5,611 nt of DNA. Origin: Desulfobacterales bacterium (lineage in GTDB: Bacteria; Desulfobacterota; Desulfobacteria; Desulfobacterales; Desulfosalsimonadaceae). The notes beneath the pieces were generated by a model. That model saw only the letters and a program-made list of their open reading frames with translations, was not told the origin of the DNA and did no database searches. The stretch covers positions 1 through 5,611 of the forward strand of contig JAGXLE010000108.1 of NCBI GenBank assembly GCA_018334855.1. The letters run 5' to 3'. Both the position numbers and the translations under genes were made by a program. Below are positions 1-4,609 of this stretch, piece by piece (within the stretch, counting starts at the first letter, position 1; each line of letters opens with the position of its first letter).

Positions 1-929
1 GAGGAGAGCATTGATTTGTTTAACTCGAGCCTGGCGGCATTACTGTCTGCGGGGTCGTGTTTGAAAGTTTCAACGTCAAACCATTTTTTTGCATCTTCGA
101 GCAGTTTTTGTCTTGCAGGTTCTGTAATATCGGGCAGCAGCCTGTGGGTGGGCAGGATGATCAGTCCCTGGTCCTCTACTGCGCACAGATACATCATGAT
201 AAAATTGGCCGGATGGTTTTCATCAAAATCCGGGGTGTTTTCCCTGACCCATTCTCTGTAGTCAAGGGCTGTTTCATAACGGTGGTGTCCGTCTGCAATA
301 AACAGTCGGCGTTCCTTTAAGGCCCCGGTTACCTCCCTGCATATTTCAGGATCGGTGATTCTCCACATGCGGTGGAAATGGCCGCTGTCATCAGAAAATT
401 CAGCTTCGGGCTCTGTTTTCAGGGCTTTTTTCTTCAGCGTCGACAAAATGTTGTTCTGATCCGAATAAACTGAAAATATGTGGCTGAAATTGGCATGGCA
501 GGCCTTTATCAGCTCCAGTCTTTCTGACTTCACCTTGGAGTAAGTCTCCTCGTGAGGCAGAATGACCCCGGATTCAAAATGTTCCAGGCGCACGGTCCCA
601 ATCAGTCCGAAACGGGTTACCGTCCGGCCGTTTACGTTAAAATCTACAGATGTCAGGTAAAACCCCGGGGTTTTATCCCGGATGAGCACGCCTTCTTTGA
701 GCCATTCATTAAAATCTGCCGCAGCACGTGTATAGGGGTTGTCAGTCCCGGTATCCTTCTGCGTGGCTTTCGGCTTGTCAAGCCGGATAACATTGAAGGC
801 ATGGCGCCGGTAATAGCCTTCCTGTTCATCGTCTGAAATTACGTCATAGGGCGGTGTCACCACTTCGGACAGGTCATTGATCTTTTCCGGGTTATACCGG
901 ATTCCGCTAAAGGGTAATATCTCTGCCAT
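1..929 (-). CDS. DUF1015 family protein (5' part, runs off left edge)
   Basis: This is the N-terminal 309 codons of a leftward gene that continues beyond base 1; full-length family members are roughly 400-430 residues, so about a quarter is missing. The protein begins MAEILPFSGIRYN. Family hallmarks are visible: VTPPYDVI at residues 24-31, the HEETYSKVKSERL stretch at 126-138, and the very conserved FIADGHHRYETAL block at 210-222. No signal peptide or membrane segment is seen, so it should be cytoplasmic. The start at 929 is supported by an AAAGGA Shine-Dalgarno about seven bases upstream on the minus strand. DUF1015 proteins have no established biochemical function; they are widespread in clostridia and sulfate reducers and are often found near serine biosynthesis genes. 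It is divergent from the methyltransferase cluster, so a shared role is not implied. The family assignment is firm; function is unknown. Confidence 0.93.
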   Translation of the reverse strand, partial: MAEILPFSGIRYNPEKINDLSEVVTPPYDVISDDEQEGYYRRHAFNVIRLDKPKATQKDTGTDNPYTRAAADFNEWLKEGVLIRDKTPGFYLTSVDFNVNGRTVTRFGLIGTVRLEHFESGVILPHEETYSKVKSERLELIKACHANFSHIFSVYSDQNNILSTLKKKALKTEPEAEFSDDSGHFHRMWRITDPEICREVTGALKERRLFIADGHHRYETALDYREWVRENTPDFDENHPANFIMMYLCAVEDQGLIILPTHRLLPDITEPARQKLLEDAKKWFDVETFKHDPADSNAARLELNKSMLS

Positions 930-1004
930 ATCAATCCTTTGTTTTATTTTGTTTATCCGGTTGCAGGATTTTTTACGAATTATTAATTTGATTATAGACA
1001 AGTA

Positions 1005-1033
1005 ATTATTACAAAACAATATTCTTCTGTCAA
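1005..1033 (-). promoter_or_regulatory. Predicted sigma70-type promoter for the DUF1015 gene
   Basis: On the minus strand a perfect -35 box TTGACA (1033-1028) is followed by a 17-base spacer and the -10 box AATAAT (1010-1005), five of six matches to TATAAT. The predicted start point is near 998, giving a leader of about 70 bases before the ATG at 929. A second possible -10 (TATAAT, 996-991) exists, but its -35 (TTGTTT) is poorer. Confidence 0.65.
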
Positions 1034-1039
1034 TAGAAT

Positions 1040-1058
1040 TCTTTTCATTTAGAAAAGA
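1040..1058. repeat. Inverted repeat between divergent promoters, possible operator
   Basis: TCTTTTC (1040-1046) and GAAAAGA (1052-1058) are perfect 7-base inverted arms around ATTTA. The element lies six bases upstream of the leftward -35 box and about 42 bases upstream of the rightward -35 box, a suitable place for a regulator controlling both directions. AT-rich DNA produces such repeats by chance, so the operator role is inference. Confidence 0.35.
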
Positions 1059-1100
1059 CTACTATATAAATAGGATTGAAATTTATACAGAAAAAAAGTG

Positions 1101-1129
1101 TTGACATTGTTTTTTATTTATATTATGAT
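1101..1129 (+). promoter_or_regulatory. Predicted sigma70-type promoter P1, rightward
   Basis: A perfect -35 TTGACA (1101-1106), an exact 17-base spacer and a -10 TATGAT (1124-1129, five of six) make this the best promoter in the window. An A-tract (1091-1097) just upstream could act as an UP element. Transcription should begin near 1136, some 160 bases before the first rightward start codon, and would meet the terminator at 1184-1218 before reaching the gene. Confidence 0.75.
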
Positions 1130-1135
1130 ATCACT

Positions 1136-1218
1136 ACATTATATGTAATTGCATCAAATTACTCGAAAAACTATCGATTATCTGCCTGTTGAAACAAGAT
1201 TTCAAAAAGGCTTTTTTT
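1136..1218 (+). ncRNA. Predicted short transcript or attenuated leader, about 80 nt
   Basis: A strong promoter (1101-1129) and an intrinsic terminator ending in seven T residues (1212-1218) bracket about 80 bases with no open reading frame of note. The transcript could be a small RNA in its own right or a leader whose termination is regulated. I do not recognise it as any known riboswitch class, and I see no clear alternative antiterminator pairing in the 5' part. The existence of the transcript is inferred only from the flanking signals. Confidence 0.4.
1184..1218 (+). terminator. Intrinsic terminator inside the rightward leader
   Basis: GCCT (1184-1187) pairs with AGGC (1208-1211) and TTGAAA (1189-1194) pairs with TTTCAA (1200-1205), with a small internal loop between the two helices and a CAAGA apical loop. 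Seven T residues follow (1212-1218), then a further T-rich stretch. The reverse strand lacks a T run after the hairpin, so it should act on rightward transcription only. No rightward gene precedes it in the window, so its natural substrate is RNA from P1. Confidence 0.6.
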
Positions 1219-1224
1219 GTATTT

Positions 1225-1253
1225 TTGTTAGATGGACTTTGTTTGTATATAAT
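1225..1253 (+). promoter_or_regulatory. Predicted promoter P2 for the methyltransferase cluster
   Basis: A -35 TTGTTA (1225-1230, four of six), a 17-base spacer and a perfect -10 TATAAT (1248-1253) lie just downstream of the leader terminator. A start near 1260 leaves a leader of about 38 bases with AGGAGG at 1285-1290. This would drive the N-methyltransferase and downstream genes independently of P1. The surrounding sequence is very AT-rich, which raises the chance of a fortuitous match. Confidence 0.5.
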
Positions 1254-1297
1254 TTTTTGATTTTATTGATTATAATATATATAGAGGAGGAAAAAAC

Positions 1298-2134
1298 ATG
1301 AACGATGAAATGCCGGAACCCGTAAAAGTTACAAAATCTTATTATGACAGCGATGACGCCCATAACTTTTACTACACTATATGGGGCGGGGAAGACCTGC
1401 ATCTAGGAATTTATGAGTCGGAAAACGATACAATATTCGAAGCCAGCAGGCGAACGATCCGGCACATGGCCGAGCGGTCAAAACTTGCAGGCGGCAAGGC
1501 CCGGGTCATTGACCTTGGGGGCGGTTTTTCAGGTTCGGCCCGTTATCTTGCCAGAAATTACGGCTGGGAAGTGGTTGTGCTCAACCTGAGCGAAACAGAA
1601 AACAGGCGCGGCCGGAAAATGAACAAGGAACAGGGGCTGGATCACCTGATAGAGGTGGTGGACGGAAATTTTGCCCAAATTCCGTATCCGGATCAATCTT
1701 TTGACCTGGTATGGTCCCAGGACGCCATTTTGCACAGTGACAATCGGCAGAAAGTTCTCCGGGAGGCCTGCCGGGTGTTAAAGCCGGGCGGTGAAATGAT
1801 TTTTACAGACCCCATGCAGGCAGATGATTGCCCCGAAGGCGTGCTGGACCCCATTTATGAGCGAATTCACCTGCAGTCTCTCGGATCTCCGGGGTTTTAC
1901 CGGGATTATGCAAAACAGCTCGGTTTTGAAGAGGTGAGCTATGAGCCGCTGGATCCACACCTGACTACACATTACGGAAGGGTGTTAAAGGAGCTGGAAA
2001 GCCGGGAGCACGAACTGGAAGGTGTGGTAAGCCGCGAATATATAGAAAATATGAAAAAAGGCCTCAGGCACTGGGTTGAGGGCGGCAAAAAGGGCTACCT
2101 CGCCTGGGGAATTTTCCATTTCCGGAAAAAATAG
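1298..2134 (+). CDS. Sarcosine/dimethylglycine N-methyltransferase (SAM-dependent)
   Basis: A 278-residue cytoplasmic class I SAM methyltransferase. It closely resembles the sarcosine/dimethylglycine N-methyltransferases of halophiles such as Halorhodospira and Aphanothece, which methylate sarcosine and dimethylglycine to glycine betaine. Shared blocks as I recall them include YYxSxDAxNFYxxIWGGED (15-33), the SAM-binding VIDLGGGFSGSARYLA (70-85), MNKEQGxDHLIEVVD (108-122), FDLVWSQDxxLHS (135-147), LKPGG (161-165), FTDPMQADDCPEGV (169-182), HYGRV (225-229) and the C-terminal GYLxWGIFxFRK. Length matches the family. ATG 1298 has AGGAGG seven bases upstream. The usual partner, glycine/sarcosine N-methyltransferase, is not next to it; a corrinoid methyltransferase system follows instead. 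Family assignment is strong from remembered sequence resemblance. The exact acceptor (sarcosine, dimethylglycine or another amine) is inferred. Confidence 0.85.
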   Translation: MNDEMPEPVKVTKSYYDSDDAHNFYYTIWGGEDLHLGIYESENDTIFEASRRTIRHMAERSKLAGGKARVIDLGGGFSGSARYLARNYGWEVVVLNLSETENRRGRKMNKEQGLDHLIEVVDGNFAQIPYPDQSFDLVWSQDAILHSDNRQKVLREACRVLKPGGEMIFTDPMQADDCPEGVLDPIYERIHLQSLGSPGFYRDYAKQLGFEEVSYEPLDPHLTTHYGRVLKELESREHELEGVVSREYIENMKKGLRHWVEGGKKGYLAWGIFHFRKK

Positions 2135-2188
2135 TTTAACGCAGATATTGGACTTTTTACGAAGCCATCATATTTAAATTCGCAAAAG

Positions 2189-2252
2189 CTGAAATAAGAC
2201 CTAACTTTTTATTCAGGAAGCTGTATTTCAGGTTTTTTAAAAAACTTATAAT
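2189..2252 (+). promoter_or_regulatory. Possible weak attenuator and internal promoter before the corrinoid gene
   Basis: CTGAAATA (2189-2196) and TATTTCAG (2224-2231) are perfect inverted arms with a 27-base loop, followed after one G by six T residues (2233-2238), which resembles a weak intrinsic terminator. Just beyond is a perfect -10-like TATAAT (2247-2252), but the matching -35 is poor. The gap could reduce readthrough from the N-methyltransferase and restart transcription at the corrinoid gene, or it may only be AT-rich spacer. Confidence 0.3.
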
Positions 2253-2276
2253 AAACAAGTTCAAGGAGGAGAAAAC

Positions 2277-2915
2277 ATGGCTGTTGATTTGGGAAAAATG
2301 GCTGATCTGCTTATAGCGGGCAAAGTCGAAGATGTAAGCAATATGACCCAGGAAGCAATCGATGAGGGGCTGGACCCCCAGGAGGTTTTGGAAAACGGAC
2401 TGATAGCCGGCATGGACGTGGTTGGCCAGCGATTTAAGGCCTGTGAAATGTTTATTCCGGAGGTGCTGCGCTCTGCCAAGGCCATGAGTGCGGGCATGGA
2501 CAAATTGCGCCCGCTTCTGTCCGAAAGCCAGGCCAAGGCGGCCGGCACCATGGTTATCGGCACGGTGAAGGGCGACCTTCACGATATCGGAAAGAACCTG
2601 GTGGCCATGATGTTTGAGGGCGCCGGATTCAAGGTCGTTAACCTGGGAATTGACCTTGACACTCAGGTTTTCGTGGACGCGGTCAAGGAACATAAGCCTG
2701 ATCTTTTGGGCATGTCAGCATTGCTGACGACTACAATGCCCAGGATGGGAGAGGTGGTCAATGCATTAAAGGAAGCCGGCGTCCGGGACCAGGTAAAGAT
2801 CATGGTCGGCGGCGCCCCGGTAACAGGGGAGTTTGCCCAGGAAATCGGGGCCGATATTTACGGTGCAAACGCGGCCAGTTCCGTGGACAAGGGAAGAGAA
2901 GCTGTAGGAAAATAA
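2277..2915 (+). CDS. Methyltransferase cognate corrinoid protein (MttC/MtbC/MtgC-like)
   Basis: A 212-residue B12-binding protein that carries a methyl group on cobalt between a substrate-specific methyltransferase and a methylcorrinoid:carrier methyltransferase. Residues 1-85 form the helical N-terminal B12-binding cap domain, with the MDVVGxRFKACEMFIPEVLRSAKAM stretch at 46-70. The Rossmann-like cobalamin domain follows, with GDLHDIGKN at 99-107, whose His102 is the expected lower axial cobalt ligand. SALLTTTM (147-154) and GGAPVT (178-183) complete the cobalamin-tail pocket. Length is typical of MtaC/MttC/MtbC proteins. AGGAGG lies seven bases before ATG 2277. It is the only corrinoid gene in the window and directly precedes two MttB homologues, so it is their probable methyl acceptor. 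The family alone does not reveal the substrate. Confidence 0.95.
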   Translation: MAVDLGKMADLLIAGKVEDVSNMTQEAIDEGLDPQEVLENGLIAGMDVVGQRFKACEMFIPEVLRSAKAMSAGMDKLRPLLSESQAKAAGTMVIGTVKGDLHDIGKNLVAMMFEGAGFKVVNLGIDLDTQVFVDAVKEHKPDLLGMSALLTTTMPRMGEVVNALKEAGVRDQVKIMVGGAPVTGEFAQEIGADIYGANAASSVDKGREAVGK

Positions 2916-2939
2916 CCCTCCGTATTTTTAATTCTTTTG

Positions 2940-2973
2940 GCCGCGGCTCGGGATCTTTCTTGTTGACCGCGGC
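2940..2973 (+). repeat. GC-rich stem with 20-base loop, also a direct repeat
   Basis: GCCGCGG (2940-2946) can pair with CCGCGGC (2967-2973). Because CCGCGG is itself palindromic, the same bases also form a direct repeat CCGCGGCT (2941-2948 and 2967-2974). It lies 24 bases after the corrinoid stop codon. No T run follows, so it looks more like a 3'-end stabilising or processing stem than a terminator. Confidence 0.45.
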
Positions 2974-3001
2974 TTTGAGTTTGCAGACGGAGGAAATCGA
3001 A

Positions 3002-3052
3002 ATGTGTAAAACCCCCTCTGCATCAAGCAAGGGGGGAACGAATAGGAGATAG
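3002..3052 (+). CDS. Possible 16-residue leader peptide before the first MttB gene
   Basis: GGAGG (2989-2993) stands eight bases before ATG 3002, which opens a short frame MCKTPSASSKGGTNRR ending at TAG 3050-3052, three bases before the MttB start at 3056. The frame reads across the hairpin at 3012-3035 and the Shine-Dalgarno of the next gene (3044-3048). Translation could therefore open that hairpin and couple to MttB synthesis. Nothing in the peptide is recognisable, and such short frames arise by chance, so this is a candidate only. Confidence 0.3.
   Translation: MCKTPSASSKGGTNRR
3012..3035 (+). promoter_or_regulatory. Hairpin just upstream of the MttB Shine-Dalgarno
   Basis: CCCCCT (3012-3017) pairs with AGGGGG (3030-3035) and TGC (3019-3021) with GCA (3027-3029), leaving one bulged C and an ATCAA loop. 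It ends eight bases before the AGGAG (3044-3048) that serves ATG 3056. It has no T run, so it is not a standard terminator; a role in mRNA stability or in ribosome access is possible. Confidence 0.45.
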
Positions 3053-3055
3053 ACC

Positions 3056-4537
3056 ATGGAATCTATAATGCCCGATATGCAACCAATGAACCAGACCGTT
3101 CAGGAAACCCCGCAGTTCCGGGTCCTGACAGAAGATCAGATCGAACAGATCTACTTTGCTGCCCTGGACGTACTCGAGCGCATCGGCTCCCGGGTCCACC
3201 AGGATGAAGCCCTTGAGCTGTTTCGCAGCAGCAATGAGGCTGTTGTAAGCGACGATAAGCGTGTGCGGGTGCCCGCCTCCCTTGTGGAACGTGCCCTGAA
3301 AACCTATCCGAGAAAAATTACCCTGCAGGGCAGAAACGGAAAGCGATCGGTTGCTCTTCAAAAGGATCACGTTTATTTCGGCACCGGATCGGACCTTCCC
3401 TTCACCTATGACCGCAAAACAAGCGAACGGCGGCGTACCACATATAAAGATGTGGTGGATGCAGCCCGGATAGTTGATTATTTACCGAATTTTGACTTTT
3501 TCATGTCCCATGGCATTGTCGGAGACGTGCCGAATCCACAGACCTATGACCGTCACCAGTTCATGGCCATGCTCGAGGGATGCACCAAGCCCATGGTGGT
3601 TACAAGCGTGGACGGTGAAGGGCTGGAAGACCTGTGGAAAATGGCCTGCCTTTTCCAGGGCGGAGAGGAGGAATTCCGGCTGAGTCCCATGTTCGTGGCC
3701 TATATCGAGCCCATCTCACCGCTGACAAACGACCGCAGTGCAGTGGAGAAACTGCTGTTTGCCGCTGAAAAAGGAATTCCGGCCATGTATACCCCGTGCC
3801 CTAGCTCGGGCGCGACAGCTCCGGCCACTATTGCCGGCATGCTGGTCCAGTCCCTGGCCGAAACCCTGCTGGCCGCAGTCATGTGTTATCTTAAGAAACC
3901 GGGCATGCCGCTGATCATGGGCGGGGTGACCACAGTGATGGACATGCGCACCACCACCTATTCTTACGGAGCGCCAGAGCTGTCTCTGGCATCTGCGGCA
4001 AATACCGATATTTCCAAGTGGCTCAACCTGATCATGTTTTCTACAGGCGGATGTTCGGATTCAAAGTGGGTGGATGAACAGGCGGCAATCGAGTCGACCC
4101 TGAGCCTGCTTACCGCATATCTCTCAGGCGCCAACCTGGTCCATGACGTTGGCTATATCGACTCCGGAGTAAACGCCTCTCTGGAAAGCCTGGTCATGAA
4201 CGACGAGATTATCGGCATGGTGCGCCAGGTCGGCAAAGGTATCCGCACCGATGACGAAGGGCTTGCCTTAAAGGTTATCAATGAAGTGGGTCCCGGCGGC
4301 GAGTTTGTCACCCACGATCATACCTACGAAAACTGGCGGGACTGGTTTTTGCCCAGACTCATGGACCGCTCCGATTGGGAGACCTGGAACAGCGAAGGCT
4401 GCAAGACACTGTCGGATAGGGTCAATGATGAGACTCAGCGGATACTTGATACCCATGAGCCCCAGCCCATTGATGAGGCCACCCAGAAAGCGCTCAAGGA
4501 AATCATCGATGCGGCAGAAAAGCGCCATTCCAAATAA
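3056..4537 (+). CDS. Non-pyrrolysine MttB-superfamily methyltransferase (glycine betaine/quaternary amine type)
   Basis: A complete 493-residue member of the trimethylamine methyltransferase superfamily (COG5598), about the length of archaeal MttB. The fold is a TIM barrel that transfers a methyl group from an amine to the Co(I) corrinoid protein. Visible family blocks are GTGSDLPFTYD (109-119), YIEPISPLTND (216-226), YTPCPSSGATAP (245-256), MGGVTTVMDMRT (288-299), YSYGAPE (302-308), GGCSDSKWVDEQ (331-342), GANLVHDVGYIDSG (358-371) and THDHTYENW (419-427). No in-frame TAG occurs, so it lacks the pyrrolysine of true trimethylamine methyltransferases and belongs with the group that includes MtgB (glycine betaine) and MtpB (proline betaine). 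AGGAG at 3044-3048 supports ATG 3056 over the in-frame ATG at 3068. The neighbouring dimethylglycine methyltransferase points to betaine as substrate, but this is inference. Confidence 0.92.
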   Translation: MESIMPDMQPMNQTVQETPQFRVLTEDQIEQIYFAALDVLERIGSRVHQDEALELFRSSNEAVVSDDKRVRVPASLVERALKTYPRKITLQGRNGKRSVALQKDHVYFGTGSDLPFTYDRKTSERRRTTYKDVVDAARIVDYLPNFDFFMSHGIVGDVPNPQTYDRHQFMAMLEGCTKPMVVTSVDGEGLEDLWKMACLFQGGEEEFRLSPMFVAYIEPISPLTNDRSAVEKLLFAAEKGIPAMYTPCPSSGATAPATIAGMLVQSLAETLLAAVMCYLKKPGMPLIMGGVTTVMDMRTTTYSYGAPELSLASAANTDISKWLNLIMFSTGGCSDSKWVDEQAAIESTLSLLTAYLSGANLVHDVGYIDSGVNASLESLVMNDEIIGMVRQVGKGIRTDDEGLALKVINEVGPGGEFVTHDHTYENWRDWFLPRLMDRSDWETWNSEGCKTLSDRVNDETQRILDTHEPQPIDEATQKALKEIIDAAEKRHSK

Positions 4538-4551
4538 CCGACAATATCCGG

Positions 4552-4583
4552 CCCCGGACAACTGTTTTTGTCCCAGGGGTTTT
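4552..4583 (+). terminator. Strong hairpin between the two MttB genes, possible partial terminator
   Basis: CCCC (4552-4555) pairs with GGGG (4576-4579) and GGACAA (4556-4561) with TTGTCC (4568-4573), with two bulged bases and a six-base loop. Only four T residues follow (4580-4583) before GG, so termination is likely to be incomplete. It could lower expression of the second MttB gene or define a processed 3' end for the first. Confidence 0.45.
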
Positions 4584-4596
4584 GGCAAGGCCAGAT

Positions 4597-4602
4597 AAGG
4601 AG
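4597..4602 (+). promoter_or_regulatory. Shine-Dalgarno that decides the start of the second MttB gene
   Basis: Two in-frame ATG codons occur, at 4604 and 4610. AAGGAG at 4597-4602 leaves one base before the first and seven before the second, so 4610 is the workable start. Confidence 0.7.
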
Positions 4603-4609
4603 AATGAAT

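Larger units (their letters stand above)
930..1297. other. AT-rich divergent intergenic control region
   Basis: These 368 bases separate two divergently transcribed genes and contain no credible coding sequence. They are much richer in A+T than the flanking genes. From left to right they hold the leftward promoter (1005-1033), an inverted repeat (1040-1058), the first rightward promoter (1101-1129) preceded by an A-tract, a small palindrome near its predicted start point (1135-1147), an intrinsic terminator (1184-1218), a second rightward promoter (1225-1253), and the Shine-Dalgarno AGGAGG (1285-1290) of the downstream N-methyltransferase. Confidence 0.8.

Noticed and set aside
552..836. Plus-strand open frame of 94 codons inside the DUF1015 gene
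   Set aside because: The minus strand here encodes conserved DUF1015 motifs. The plus-strand frame has no recognisable domain.
1271..1276. A further perfect TATAAT closer to the N-methyltransferase start
   Set aside because: No -35 box lies at a usable distance, and a start near 1283 would put the Shine-Dalgarno at the extreme 5' end of the RNA.
2232..2245. Perfect palindrome GTTTTTTAAAAAAC
   Set aside because: It has no loop and is only a T-run next to an A-run in AT-rich spacer. It is more likely part of the T tail or promoter region than a separate element.
2157..2693. A 178-codon open frame on the minus strand over the corrinoid gene
   Set aside because: It is antisense to a clear corrinoid protein and its sequence resembles no family I recognise. 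It is a shadow of the opposite-strand codon pattern.
4547..4558. Small inverted repeat TCCGG-CC-CCGGA after the first MttB gene
   Set aside because: Its two-base centre makes a poor hairpin, and it competes with the much longer stem at 4552-4579.
4604..4606. Upstream ATG as start of the second MttB gene
   Set aside because: It is only one base from the Shine-Dalgarno. The in-frame ATG at 4610 has the normal seven-base spacing.
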